Below are positions 1 to 11,949 of a stretch of DNA of 64,000 nucleotides, piece by piece; the first letter of the stretch is position 1; each line of letters starts with the position of its first letter. The notes beneath the pieces were generated by a model. It made no database searches and was not told where the DNA came from. It was given only the letters and a program-made list of their open reading frames with translations. The position numbers were made by a program, and so were the translations under genes. Source of the DNA: Ochotona curzoniae (lineage: Eukaryota > Chordata > Mammalia > Lagomorpha > Ochotonidae); NCBI RefSeq assembly GCF_017591425.1, contig NW_024464918.1:28052001-28116000 (forward strand). Reading direction: 5' to 3'.

Positions 1-584
1 GTCTCACAGCATGAATTCCTCCTCAGTGAGAGTCTCCTTTTTCACTCTGTGTCCTAACCTTCCTATTTACTGTGACTAAGTAATTCAAGAGACATACAGA
101 TACTGCCTTTTCATGGAAATGATTGGGTCTACCTTTGAGCAATGTGGTGACTCTCTCTGACCTGATAACCCACTAATAAGTGCATTCTCAAACAGCCCAT
201 GTCCATGAATAGGAGAATTAGCCTTGGTTGAATCAAAACACCTTTCAATGTGTTGAGAATACTATGCCTTCAAATTTATGAGACACGAATAACTAATTAA
301 GGGATATCATTGCGATGTCATCCCTCACTATTGAAAATGATAAGCTGATAAAATATTAATCATCTTGTAATCAGTGATGGTTAGTTTCATCCTGTGTTAC
401 TGAGACATAATGAAAACCAGCGAGGATCCAAGAGAAATTAGTGATCAAATTCCATTTAACAAAAGAATAGAAGTGAAAAATGACTTCTTAAATATTTATT
501 ACAATGAGTATAAGCTAACCACAGCTTTTGTTACTTAAGCAAAAAATATTCACATTGATGATCATCACTATTTATTCTAGGCTC
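1..584. other. AT-rich sequence without recognisable gene
   Basis: I see no reading frame, splice pair or repeat family here that I can support. The sequence is AT-rich with many stops in all frames, as expected for intron or intergenic DNA. Confidence 0.5.
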
Positions 585-760
585 CCATCATGCCAGACAT
601 GGTACAAGGCAACGAATGACACTGTGTTTAATCTTCACTGTAGTCATGTGAATTAAGTATTGTTATCACAATGTCTGTATGAGAAACAAAGCTGGGGGAG
701 TTTTCCCTGGCTCAACCAAAACTAAGTGACAGAATCAGGTTGCCGAGCGAGTCTTTGACA
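585..760 (-). repeat. MIR SINE remnant, antisense
   Basis: The stretch follows the reverse complement of the MIR core in order: a GCCAGACATGG block, a TTTAATCTTCAC block, a GTATTGTTATC block, then GAGAAACAAAGCTG and GACAGAATCAGG. MIR is an ancient mammalian tRNA-derived SINE that no longer moves. The copy is strongly diverged, and its ends are approximate. Confidence 0.6.
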
Positions 761-1237
761 AGATGCACTGATCCTGTTGGCTTTCTTCCCTTTGTTGTAG
801 TCTGCTCAAGCCTGGATCGCTTTGCAATCATGGGAAGCCAAGTAGATGGGATGTGTGTACAATGTGGCATTCTCTGCTGCTGCTACTAGTTATGGGATTC
901 ATTTCCATAAATACACAGAGGGTTGTTGCCATTTGTTAGCTTATTAAATAGTCATGCAGCTGTCATATAGTATGTACTTAATATTGCTATGGATAAGCAA
1001 ATAAATTATCTAAGAATGAAGGAAGTCTAATTATGTTAAGTTGACATTATATGTAGTTATGTTCCTACAATAAATTTTTCTGTATTTTTAACTTTAAATA
1101 TTTCTATTATCAAAGAAATACTTGCATTGAAATATTTCTGTTGAATCTTTATGGTTAAAGAAATTTACTGCGATGTAAGTTACATTCCAACAATTGTTAG
1201 ATTCGCTGGTTCCTGGAAGTGATGATCACATTGAAAT

Positions 1238-1362
1238 CTGTAAGGCTTTGGGCCATCCTTGACTGATGGGAAGTGGGGTGCCAGAACACGAACTGCTGCC
1301 TGTATGGGATGCTGGTGCGTGCAAGGCGAGGACTTTGGCCGCTAGGCTACCATGCTGGGCCC
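1238..1362 (-). repeat. CSINE fragment, minus strand, internally deleted
   Basis: The right part matches the tRNA-related head of the lagomorph C-type SINE in reverse complement: GTATGGGATGCTGGTGCGTGC, then GACTTTGGCCGCTAGGCTAC and a terminal GGGCCC. The left part retains only AAGGCTTTGGGCCATCC, joined to GGGAAGTGGGGTGCC, so the middle of the body has been lost. It belongs to the younger subfamily of this window. Confidence 0.75.
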
Positions 1363-1707
1363 TGCTCTACATTCTAGAATTATATCTGTAAAAGAGCATT
1401 TACGATGAAAGTTTGTTGTTTCAATTATCTGCTTGCAATTTTGTGCCAGAAAGGAATTGACATTTCTACCTTTGATTTGTGTCTCATCTGGTGAAGCTAT
1501 TTAAGTTGTCAGATGATATGTTACCAGTAGTTGCACGTATTTTTACAGACTACTGAACAATTTTAAAAATTAGCTTTTTAAAAAAAGAAAAATCAGGAGA
1601 TGTCAAAAACCTGTAAGCTTCATACAAGTTTTTAGTTTTAACCTGTAAATTGAAAATATACAGTTAATAATACTTTAGAATTTTATTCCACATCTGCTTT
1701 TCCCCAA

Positions 1708-2022
1708 TGCTTATTCATTTCTTTGCAAAGCAGAATTACAGAGAGAAGGAAGGAGAGACAGAGATCTTGCAGTCTGCTGGTTTGCTAGCCAAATGACCTC
1801 AGAGGCCAGGGCTCACCCAGGCCAGTGCTGCTAGCCAGAAGCTTCATTCAGACTTTCCACTTGAATAGCAGAGGCCCAAGCCTTAGGTCATCTTCTGCCT
1901 TCTCGGTCGTATTAGGAGGGAGCTGGATCATGAGTGGGTTAGCTGGGACTCAAGGCAATGTTCCTAGGGGGTGTTGGCCCTGCAGGCAACGGCTTAATGT
2001 GCTCCACCATAGAACACCCTTC
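1708..2022 (-). repeat. Old CSINE, minus strand, near full length
   Basis: It starts with a degenerate T/A tail, then GCAGAATTACAGAGAGAAGG and GGAGAGACAGAGATCTT, and continues through AAGCTTCATTCAGACTTTCC and GGAGGGAGCTGGATCATGAGTGG to a decayed head at GGCAACGGCTTAATGTG. All of these fall in CSINE order but are heavily mutated, so this is an old copy. Short ORFs inside it are not genes. Confidence 0.65.
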
Positions 2023-2289
2023 CTTTCCCCCTCCACCCCTCCTCATCTGCTTTAATATGGTTGTTTTATGTGCTCTCTGTTTTTAAAACATTAATCACTT
2101 TTAAATTTGAAGAACTATAGATTTTACTATTTACTTGTCTTCAAGAATTAATACACCTCATTTGTTGCTCTGTCCACTTTGATGGCTTGTGTGATTAGCT
2201 TTGGGCTCATCTGGATAGTCTAAAATAATCTCCACAAAATCAGTAGCTTTAATTACATGAACAAAATCTGCTTCTTCAGCGTGATCAGA

Positions 2290-2760
2290 CTTAAAACATA
2301 CTCACATTTCCTGGGATAAGGTGTGGACCTCTATGATGGTTAATTTTACTCGGCAGCTTGCCTGGGTCGGGTGAAGCCCAGATAGCCAGCGAAGCAGAGG
2401 TCGTGGATGTGTCTGTAAGGGTGTCTGTAAGAGTGACATCTGAAAAGTAGATCAAGTCCAGAAGAGCCCCCTCAGCCATGTGGGAGGACGTGAATCCGTG
2501 CGTTCTTTGCTCCTAGTTGGGAGATCTTCCCACTCCTGCTCCGGGGAAGTGGTGCTTCTGGTTCTCAGGCCTTTTGGTCTCCCAGAATCGGACCAGAGAC
2601 ATCTCCCATCCTCAGGCCTCAGCCTCCCGCTGGCACTTGCATGGTGCACTCCTGCTTCCAGCCATCCACACATGCAGGGCCTGAGGCTCCAGCTGTGCTC
2701 CTGCTGCCTCGCAGATGGCGTGCAGGAGGCCTGCCTGACTCCTGTGGTCCTGTGACGCAA
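2290..2760 (+). repeat. GC-richer block, probable ancient interspersed repeat
   Basis: This block is much richer in C and G than its surroundings and begins with GGTTAATTTTACTCGGCAGC, a start often seen in an old mammalian repeat class I cannot name with certainty. A short direct duplication of GTGTCTGTAAG lies near 2408-2432. Overlapping short ORFs on both strands lack recognisable domains, so I do not call a gene. Confidence 0.3.
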
Positions 2761-2839
2761 CGGCCACACTATACCGTCTTTTGGAATATTCTTTTCATTC
2801 GTCTCCCTACAGAACTCGGACTAGTAGAGCAACGTTAGA

Positions 2840-3640
2840 GATAATTAATGTACATAAAATGCACTATTTTTATATATAATATCCTTGAAATATAGTAAAT
2901 CTTAAAATCTAGTATTCTAATTGGCAGCAATTTCCCCCATGTTCTGAATAATATAACTATACCTGTTACTGTGATATGATGATCTATGAAGCATAATAAC
3001 TCATATTACTATTAAATGTCATGGAAACTCAAAAAGAACTATGAGAAATCATGACTGAAATGCAATTTACCTGTAGAAGAAAACAGACAATTGACATGAG
3101 CAGTTTAAGAAAGAAACCTACATACAAAACAGAAATCAGAAAAATGACCATTTGAAGAAAATCTTGATGAGCAGAGGTTTAGCGTGGTGATGAAGACACC
3201 GCTTGGACTGCTACTGTGGACAGTCTGAGGAGCAGTGTTACTGGGCTGCATTTCACAGGCCTTAAAAATCTTCAGTTACTTTGTAGGAATTTTTACCACA
3301 AAGTGCTCAATGACTTGTGCAGAGAAATGATTGTCTTCAAAAGGTTTCTGGGAAGTACTCATCTTTTAATTTGATTTTTTTCCGTAAACTTTTTGAAGTG
3401 CCTTCAAATAGGTGAAACATTTTAACATGAAGGAAATGTAATAGATTTGTAATAGAAATGTAATGTCAAGATTGTCATTAATCAAACTATAGAATTTTCT
3501 GTGCCAAGATATCAGTGATGAGGGATGGTATTTTGCATAGAAATATTGAATATTTAATGATAGTTCATTTTTAAAAAGCCTGCTTGTGGTGTAATGATGA
3601 AGGGTGTTGGGGGAAAGTGTGGAGGCAGGCATCCTTTTTA
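2840..3640. other. AT-rich sequence without recognisable gene
   Basis: Nothing gene-like is visible. A segment at about 3178-3240 (AGCGTGGTGATGAAGACACC and onward) faintly resembles the head of an old plus-strand CSINE, but the match is too short to call. Confidence 0.4.
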
Positions 3641-4024
3641 AAAATTCTTTTATTTTGGTAATCTTTTCATAGTTGAATAGGGCACAAGGGGTCAAGGGCT
3701 ACAGGAAAGTGGGTAAGACCATTGTTTCCACATTAATATTACTTTTTTTTCTGTATCCGGGGTAAGGGAAGAGATAAAGGGAAAAGCCCCACCCAGCCTC
3801 CCACCCAGCCCACGTCCCCGATGTGGGGCATGCTTCAAGGAGTTTTGGTAGTTCAGCAGTTCTGAATTGCTGCCAATCTGGCCACTACAATTGCGATGAA
3901 ATCGCTTCAGAATCCACTGGCTGACATAGTCTCTTCATGGTTGGGATTCTGAGATCAGCAGTTCAGTTGGAGGAATCCCCAGAGAAACTTCATCTGAGGT
4001 GATCCCAGACACGATTCTTGTATG

Positions 4025-4510
4025 TGCTTGCCAGTACAGGGTCTGGCATAGTCCATCGCCCCAGTCAGCTTATGCACATGCTGGTGGTTGCAATTGCTGA
4101 GTCAGTTCTGTTTCCAGCCCTGTCTTCCACGCAAACTGATGGTTGTTGCAGTCCAGCCTGATCCTGCCCGCTTCATACTCGGCCCTCACACAAACTAGTG
4201 GGAGCTGCAGCCTAGTTGGGATGACTCCCCATAACCCTCACCAGGCCTGTCCCCTACCCTGGTTCCCATGCTTGCCAGTATGTACTGCAGACTTGTTCAG
4301 TCTGTCTCACATGCCATTTAGTTCTTATACATGTCAATGGGTACTGAAGCCTAGTTCAACCCAACCAGCCCACTATCCAGCCCACACACATGCTGGCAGG
4401 TGCCTTTCTGTCTATCCACCCCTGCCCCGTCCTGGTTTCCGTGCTCTCCAGTGGGAGTAGTAAACCAGGAGGAAGGTGCCCACTATTTCCCTCCTAGGCC
4501 ACTCCCACCC
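4025..4510 (+). repeat. Degenerate tandem array, unit about 58 bp
   Basis: A motif of the type AGTGGGTACTGCAGCCTAG recurs in one orientation. Copies start at about 4083, 4138, 4197, 4277, 4336, 4395 and 4450, so the spacings are 55, 59, 80, 59, 59 and 55. Between them lie C-rich stretches such as CCCTGGTTCCCATGC and CCCGTCCTGGTTTCC. The array is decayed, with units perhaps 55-65 percent alike by eye. It sits in a C-rich block (about 3780-4600) that could be the 5' region of a LINE-1 or an LTR. I cannot decide which. The ORFs through it are by-products. Confidence 0.55.
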
Positions 4511-4639
4511 CTGGATTATGCACTCTCCAGGTGGTTCTGGAGTTTCATTATACAGCTGCATGAGGCAGGGGCGGGTAGGAACATAGGATTTCCTTGTCAG
4601 AAACATCTTCAGTTGATGCTTTGACCAGGAAGTTCAATA

Positions 4640-7528
4640 AACACATCCTCTATCCCATTACCAGAAAAGGTCTCATGTTTTCATTTTGTCACATAGAAAA
4701 AAAACTACCAGCATTCTTTAACAGAAGACCGACCCACATAAATAATTAGCTAGAACAGGCTTATTAGCTTTATAACCTTGACAAATCAGCATTCCGTACT
4801 AAGGAAGCACAATGACAGGATGAGGAAAGGCAGTTATCAACAACATTTCTATTTCCCTGTTTACCTGTTTCATTTTGGCATTTCATTTGTTGCTCAGTTA
4901 GAATGTAGCAGGTGTTTCTGGAGCACCCTAGTAATCCCTCCACCCAAGTCTGTGCTTGTGATGGTTGCTTATTCCTTTCAGAATGCTCTGAGAATCCATC
5001 AGGATGAGTAGAACCCTAGGTCTGATGATTGAAATAGTTCATGTGCCTGTGGCTTCACTGAGCATGTGTGGTAAGGGAGGGGTGTTGTATTCATCTTCAA
5101 GGTGGCGATGACCGTGTTACCTCTAACATTTGATTTAGAAATGCATTGAATTTTGAAAAATCATCCACACTTGTGATTGAGCATTGCCTGTATGATTCTT
5201 CACTTGCTTTGTGACACACTGCTGTCCCCTGTGCTGATGAGTCAGGGCGAAATCTAGTTCCTTGGGGAAAAAGGCTGGATTCCCTATCAGTAGCCAGAAA
5301 AAAAAAAGTGAGTGCTGTTGGTTATTTTTCTGTAAAAGATAGCATCATAGAAAATCTTACACCATTAAAGCTGCAAAATTTCATTTGTAAACTGAGACTC
5401 TCAACCAAGCTAATTCAATCTTGATGTCACCTAAAGAATGAGTGTTTTTGGCTCATCTGTCTCAGGGAAATATTTCTGGGGAGTCTGTTTATTGCCCTAC
5501 ATTGACTTTCTGCCTGACTGAGACGTTGAGAACATAAATGTCTAGAAGCTCATTCTCTTTGCTAAAGAAAATACATGTGTATTTCAGAATCTCCCTGATA
5601 TAATAAATTTATTTACTTTTAATTAAGAAGGGTAGGCTACATGACCAATTTCTACTATCTATCAGTTTTGTAAATAAAACAAAATTCAAAATATTATTCT
5701 AAATTTAGAGTTTCAGCATTCCTTAAATCACTTATGTATATTGCAAAATTCCATTTAAAAAGGCAAATAAAGAAATAGGAATCATGTACGATTTGACTCG
5801 TTGTTCTGAGATAATTATCTTTAGCAGGAAATAAACATTCCCATTTAGCCTGCTAAATATCCAATCTTGAGTATGATGTTGAAATGAAAACATGTAAGTC
5901 TTCTGGTAAAAGAAGAAAAAAGAAAAACATTTAGAATTAAAAGAAAAAACATTTAGACTTCAGCTCATACATTTTGGTTGTGCTTGTTGGATAAATAAGC
6001 AGAATTTCCATCTGTCTTAAAAAAAAAAAGAAACCTTTGAAAATGGGGGATAATCGTTCTTTGCTCACTCTCCTCACACAGTAACTGGAGTTCTTTTTTA
6101 AGGACTGATCTGTTCTAGCTTTGACGCAGCCATGGCTCCTTCCAGACTCTCCTCTGGATTGTTCCTGTTCCATATAAGAAATGTCAATTCCAGTGTTCCT
6201 TGGTGTCAAGCCTTGTTCCTTGGTGCTACAGGAAGATCTAGTGAATATTCAAACCGGGTCAGCTTTAGAACCAGCTTGACATATTTGGCAAAGAAAATCT
6301 AAACTTTCATACCAAATCTGAAGAAATTTCTTCATCTTGTCTGTCCCATCCTGAGTATTTAAAATCATGGGTCCACAAAATCAACTGCCTGCAAGTCGCT
6401 GCAGTACTGATGTCAGAGCAACATAAGGCAGGGTGGGGAGCTCCAGTGTGCATCCAAGACAGCAGGTCAGTTCTCAGCACCATCTGATGGCTGGCCTCAA
6501 AATATCCAGCACTATAACTGTCAGATTTCATTTTTAATTTTTCAAAACTTTTTTGTTATTTAGCCATTTTAAGGTAACATTTAGAAATTTAATATAGAAT
6601 GGTCCAAAACTGAAGACACCTTGGACCTCATTTGGCCTGTGTTCTGTCGGTTAAGCAGCTTCTCAGGTTTTCACTCCAGTACGTTTAGGACATTCAGTAG
6701 TACGCTCTCCCATTGTTTGTGCTAATGACTCCCCGTGCACAACCCGCTGAGGTGTGACCTGTGCTTTATGTAGAACAGGCCTATGAAACCTTCTCCTAGC
6801 AAAACTGACTAACTCAGCATCTCTCCTTCAAGGCTGGGATCTAACAAGAAAACTGACTAATTACTCCAGAAGTTTCTGAAGGATGCATAACGTAATGTGT
6901 ATCATAAAATCATGCCACCTGTGTGATAAAATACATTTAAGTTCACCTTGTAATTATCTGTTATTTAGAGGGAAAAAAGATAGTATATAAATATTCAGAA
7001 TAAAAGATACAGAGAGAAAAAATAAGGGTATTCAAATAATAGCAGGAGTGGAAAAGGATGTAAGGAAAGCAAAAGGAAGGAATGACAGCAGGCCGATGAG
7101 TGTTCACAGCTCAGACGATCAGCAGCCAGAATGTTTTGCTACATGTTGTGTGATGGAAAATGCCGGCGGACTTGGTGGTTGTTAAGGTGGTGGTTTTAGC
7201 GCTCCGCTTCCGGCTCTAACATATCCTTTCAACCTGTCCTCATTGCTTAGAACAAGAATAACGGTATTCATGTTATGCTGTTTGTTAGTTTATGAAATTA
7301 ATCAGTTAAATATTTACAAAATAAAGAGAAAATATGTATCATGTCATAGGCAATAAATAAGTGTTAGTTTTTCATATTATTTTAAAATCAAGCTTCAGTT
7401 GTCTATAAAACAATCATTTTTAAATTTTCAAATACAGCTCTTATTCAGTAGCTCTGAGAGAATTTTTGTCAGTAAAAGCTGTTATTTGTTTTTGTGCTTG
7501 TGTAAGTATCGCTTTCTAATTTAATGGA
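4640..7528. other. Unique AT-rich sequence, no gene seen
   Basis: No convincing exon, RNA gene or young repeat is visible in this 2.9-kb stretch. A small imperfect tandem duplication lies at about 5918-5960, where AAAGAAAAACATTTAGA occurs twice. A-runs at 5299-5308 and 6018-6028 are not attached to a recognisable retrocopy. Confidence 0.45.
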
Positions 7529-7801
7529 TTTTTAAAAATTTATTTGAAAGGGACAGAGACAGGCAGGCAGAGCTCTGTCCTCACTGAGGTACGCCCCAGA
7601 TGCCTGCCCGTGCCAGGGCTGCCAGGCCTCAGGAGGGTTTCCCGTGTGGCTGACAGTGACTCGGTCCTGGTGCTGTCATCTGCTGTTCCCAGAGACATGG
7701 GCAGGACTGTGCAGGAAGTGGAGGCAAGACTCGAACCCCACTCACTCTGATATGGGGTATCATCAACCCAGTTGGCAGGTTAGCCGCTAGACAACAACCC
7801 C
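7529..7801 (-). repeat. Old CSINE, minus strand
   Basis: The element opens with TTTTTAAAAATTTATTTGAA (the reverse of the A-rich tail), then GACAGAGACAGGCAGGCAG, and ends at a decayed tRNA-like head, GGCAGGTTAGCCGCTAGAC. The body is degenerate. It contains a 68-codon frame that is not a gene. Confidence 0.6.
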
Positions 7802-8149
7802 TTCATTTTATTCTTGATTGGCACATAATTTTTCATATGTATGATATGAAAACACTGTGAAATCATCCATTCAGAATAATCAGAAATGTGTACATTCTTC
7901 CTCTTTGTTTTTCAAAAAAATTTTTGTGTATATTTTTTAAAGTCAGAATTACAGCAGTTTGCCACTCTGCTTTGACTGTTTTCTCTCTGCATAATGGACC
8001 AATGTATTTAATTTCCCATCAGTTACAGGATATTCTTTTTTTAGTGGAGATTGGTTTGGCTTGGGACTCCAATGAAAGAAACCCCAACTGTATGAACTTG
8101 TTGTATAACATGTATCCTGTGTCATCACAGTTTCCTCTTCACAACAGTT

Positions 8150-8182
8150 GCATATATATATATATATATTTTTTTTTTTTTT
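8150..8182. repeat. (TA)n microsatellite followed by a T run
   Basis: CATATATATATATATATATA runs directly into about fourteen T residues. This is a simple low-complexity tract, likely to vary in length between individuals. Confidence 0.9.
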
Positions 8183-8189
8183 ACTTAGA

Positions 8190-9300
8190 CTCATTCTATT
8201 TTTTTAACCCCTTGGGGCATAGTTCAGCACTCAAGATTAAGGAACAAAACTGAGGAATACTCCCTGTCTTGCAACATTTACATTGTCTGCTGGTCACTAT
8301 TTTGTAACTCGTCCAGTGGTCAGTCCCAAGTTTGGCTTGTATGGATTGTGCTGTTTCTGATGTTTGCTGATCATGGCAGAATTCGTATCACTGCCTGATG
8401 TCCCTGAGGACTGAGCCTTGAAAAGGCATTCAGAACAATAATGAAAGAATTTTTCATAAACTGTTTAAACTGCTTGCTTCCATTAATTTATGCTCACAAT
8501 GAATTAAATTCCTTAATTAAATTATGTCTCTAAAGAACTTATGTGGGTTTACAAGAAAAATGTTCACTTTTCTAATTCTTGAGAAAATAATTTTTGTTAT
8601 GTTTCTCTTGGAAACTGTAAAATTATATTCTCATTATTTAACATTATTTCATTTTAGAAATTAGTTTGGTTTATCTGAAGAAGTCTGAAAGACTTCTTTT
8701 GAATTAGGCGGAAGTGATGCCCCGAGTTTCTTTTTTCCAGTTCTGTCACTATCCTCCCAAAAGGATTCACATCTTCCCCCCGTACAAATGGGTGGCTCAG
8801 CCAGTGGGTTGCATCTGAAAACATAAACCTTAATCCTGTAACTTCATTTCCAACATTATACTGTATTTTCGTACTTTACCTTTCAGTTCTTGATACATGC
8901 TTTTTTCCGACATCCAACTCTATGGGCCAGTTTCTCAAACAGCTCGCTCAAGTTAGAAAAATGTGTCATGATGATCTTTACAAAGTATTAAGACGAGCAG
9001 AAGTGCAGTGACATGAGCACTTGAAGTAAAAGACCAAAAGGACTGACAATAACTGCATTGATGTTTCACAGAGAGTGCAATGGAATGTATTAATTTAATG
9101 AGCATTTTTACCCATTTCCATCCCTGTGAATGGGAGGAGGTAATTATAATCTCATACATTTACCAAGTGCTCCTTGCCATTTTCTCAGTAGTGACTTATA
9201 TGATGGTATCTAAGCTAATGAAAGCAGGCTTATTTAATCAGTTGATACCAGAATTTTAAATGAAAATACCTTATTGCTGCTTCAATTTACCAATATACAA
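8190..9300. other. Unique AT-rich sequence, no gene seen
   Basis: I see no exon or repeat family that I can support here. Confidence 0.4.
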
Positions 9301-9304
9301 ACTC

Positions 9305-9820
9305 GTTTTCTGTGTGTGTGTTTTATTATTTTATGATACAGTTCTATAGGCTCTGGGATTTCCCTTCGCCCTCTGCGATACCCACCAGCTCCAGTGACTC
9401 TGCCCACCACCAATATTATCACAATAGTGTAGTCCTTCATCAACAGTCCTACGTCTGTCATTCTCCTATGTGAGTATATTCGCTTCTGGACATGATAGTC
9501 TCTATTACACAGTTACTATACATCCCATCGAACGAAAAGCTATAAAACAAAATCAGTAATAGGCAGAAAAATATAAAATTTATAACAGCATGAAATTAAA
9601 TACCGTGCTACTGAATGACCAATTTGTCACTGACAAAAATGAAAAAGAAACTAAAAAAAACCTTCTTGAAGCAAGTCACTATAAGAAAAAATGTTTTTGA
9701 AGAAATGAAAATAAAAACAGAAATATCAAAACCCATAAGATGTAGCAAGACAGTATTGAAAAGGCTATTGATCTAATATTCTGCATGAATGTTGTCCTGT
9801 ATCAGAGAGACCATACGATT
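9305..9820 (-). mobile_element. LINE-1 3' end (3' UTR side), minus strand
   Basis: The segment begins with a T-rich end, TTTATTATTTTATGATACAG, followed by GGCTCTGGGATTTCCCTTCG and a C-rich run. This resembles the 3' UTR of lagomorph LINE-1 read in antisense. It leads into the ORF2-derived segment at 10145 and is interrupted by a CSINE at 9821. The part from 9540 to 9800 is A-rich on the plus strand and I cannot place it within the element. Confidence 0.55.
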
Positions 9821-10144
9821 TTTTTTAAAAGATTTATTTTATTTTTATTGGAAAGGCGGATATACAGAGAGGAGAGACAGAGAGGAAGATCTTCCGCCCG
9901 ATGATTCACTCCCCAAGTGAGCGCAACGGGCCGGTACTATGCCGATCCGAAGCCAGGAACCTCTTCCGGGTCTCCCACAAGGGTGCAGGGTCCCAAAGCT
10001 TTGGGCCATTCTCGACTGCTTTCCCAGGCCACAGGCAGGGAGCTGGATGGGAAGCTGGGCTGCCGGGATTAGAACTGGCGCCCATATGGGATCCTGGGCG
10101 TGCAAGGCGAGGACCTTAACCACTTGTGCCACTGCGCCGGGCCC
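9821..10144 (-). mobile_element. Young full-length CSINE, minus strand, with target-site duplication
   Basis: This is a complete element in reverse: the AAGATTTATTTTATTTTTATTGG tail region, GAGAGACAGAGAGGAAGATC, the conserved body, the B-box complement GGATTAGAACT and a terminal GGGCCC. It is flanked by a perfect direct repeat of GAGACCATACGATT at 9807-9820 and 10145-10158, the signature of LINE-mediated insertion. It was inserted into a pre-existing minus-strand LINE-1. CSINEs are transcribed by RNA polymerase III and do not encode protein. Confidence 0.92.
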
Positions 10145-10530
10145 GAGACCATACGATTTTGTCCTTTGGGGATTGACTTATTTCATTGAGCATAATGGTT
10201 ATCTAGTTGGGACCATTTGGTTGCAAATGGTAGAATTTCATTTTTTTTAATGGTTGGGTAGCGTTCCATGGAATAGATTACCAAAGTTTCTTTATCCACT
10301 CCTCTTTGGACAGGCATCTGGGTTGTTTTCTTGTCTTTGCTATTGTAGATTGTGCTGCTGTAAATATGGGATTGCAGATCCCTTTCTCATAGGCGGACGT
10401 CATTTCCTTTTTATATTCCCAGTTGGGCCGTATGGCTGGTTGATTTTCAGTTCTCTTAGCGCTCTCCATACTGACTTCCATAGTGGTTGTACTGCCTACA
10501 CTCCCACCACCAGTGAATCAGGCTTTCTTT
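10145..10530 (-). pseudogene. LINE-1 ORF2 C-terminal fragment, minus strand
   Basis: Read on the minus strand, the segment encodes a stretch containing FTAAQSTIAKTRKQPRC followed by EEWIKKLW. This matches the pattern near the C terminus of mammalian LINE-1 ORF2, where an IAKTWNQPKC-type stretch precedes a DWIKKMW-type one. ORF2 normally carries endonuclease and reverse transcriptase, and only the distal C-terminal part is present. The frame is broken upstream. The plus-strand text reads in the familiar antisense order, with a mutated form of the motif for the YYAAIK region near 10257. The copy is a dead 5'-truncated LINE-1. Confidence 0.85.
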
Positions 10531-10544
10531 CTCTCAGCTGTCAA

Positions 10545-11280
10545 CAGTAGACATACAACTACACACATACATTTCTGTATGCACACATATATTGTTACAG
10601 CACATATGCCCATGGAAGGCTTTTTTCTTTATTTCATGGGATATGAACTTAAAAGGTAAATTTGTTTTGGTGCAAGAATATTTTGAAATACATGTATGTG
10701 AGGAGTCTTCATTTTCAAAAATATCATGGTCAGAACATATTATTAAATACGTGAACATGGGCTTAAACATTTTTGTGCCATAATAAGCTTGTCTTTTAAT
10801 TCTATTTCCGCCAAGATTTTTAAGTGTTCTTGTCTAGATCTATATTCATACATAAGGGAATACATGTGTGTCTTGTAAAATAGTGGTATTTTAGTTTCAA
10901 GTCCATTTCTGGGGAGTTAAATATACTGTAGACCCTCCGGCATATAGCCACGTTTTTTGTTAGTGAATAACACCTTGCCTTCCCTGTTCTTCGGCTGTAT
11001 TTCCTTGGCTAATATTAGCTTCTCACAGCATGTCCTAAGTTGGGAACTGATGATCCTACCAGGAAATATCAAGAGTGACAAGAGTAACTGTAGGCCTTTT
11101 AGGCTTGTTGACATTTGAGACGAGGCTGAGCACTGTCACCTTCTGTGCCTGGAGACTGCTTGCTTTCCTTGCTACAGAGAGCACGGTTCATGAGTGTTTG
11201 TGTCTTGCTACGAGATCTTTATTCACCGTGTTTAAGTTGTTCCTTTTTCCTCCTGTTTTTTTTTTTTTTATCATTTTTCC
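10545..11280. other. Unique sequence, no gene seen
   Basis: No exon can be supported. A T-run at 11257-11269 directly precedes the CSINE that follows. Confidence 0.35.
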
Positions 11281-11560
11281 TTTTTAAAAATGGTAGAGAG
11301 GTAGTAACATGGGGCAGAAGCTCTCTTTCTTTTGCCAACTCCTCGTATGCCTACAATGGCTAGGACATGCTCAGGGCGAAATTCAGGAGTCCAGGAACTC
11401 GATTAGAAATATGAAAATATGATCTATTACCTGCAGTTTCCCATAGACTACATGGTACGGAACTCAAGTTAGGAGCTGGAGTTGGAATCAAATACAAGCA
11501 CTCAGGTACTGGAGTCAAGAGTCCTGACCAGTGTCTTAATGGCTAGGCTAAGTATCTGCT
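11281..11560 (-). repeat. Old CSINE, minus strand
   Basis: It opens with TTTTTAAAAATGGTAGAGAG, continues with GAAGCTCTCTTTC and GTAGTCTATGGGAAACTGC-like body sequence in reverse, and closes with AATGGCTAGGCTAAG, the remains of the tRNA-like head. It is strongly diverged. Confidence 0.5.
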
Positions 11561-11949
11561 TTATTCAGTTACTCATTTCTTTCAGTACTTGCAGTTGACC
11601 ATTTTCAGGTCAGCAACTGTGCTGCTAGTGAAAGACTTCAATTTAGGATTGAAGGAAGAGAATGTGAGCCAATGAGATGACTCCTAGTAGGGATGAAATG
11701 TGAGGGAATAAGTAAGGCAAGGAGTGAGGTAGAGTCTCCAGGCTTGGCAGGGACAAGTGCTGCTGTTGTAAGTAAGTGGGTCAAGGAAGAGAGATCTTGT
11801 TTTCTCTCTCAGGCTTATGAGAAGGCTCACAACCTGTTGTATATGTGAAGTGGAATGAAAGAACCTGGCCTGCACATACAAATGCACACATGATTTAAGG
11901 ACTGGTATCTAAAATATTGAAAGAGCATTTAGAACTTTTAGGACTTCAT

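Noticed and set aside
2452..2838. Overlapping frames on both strands in a GC-richer block
   Set aside because: Mutually overlapping frames without domains are typical of GC-rich DNA; the block looks like an old repeat.
8150..8182. TA repeat plus T-run as a possible promoter or terminator
   Set aside because: Simple low-complexity sequence with no gene beside it.
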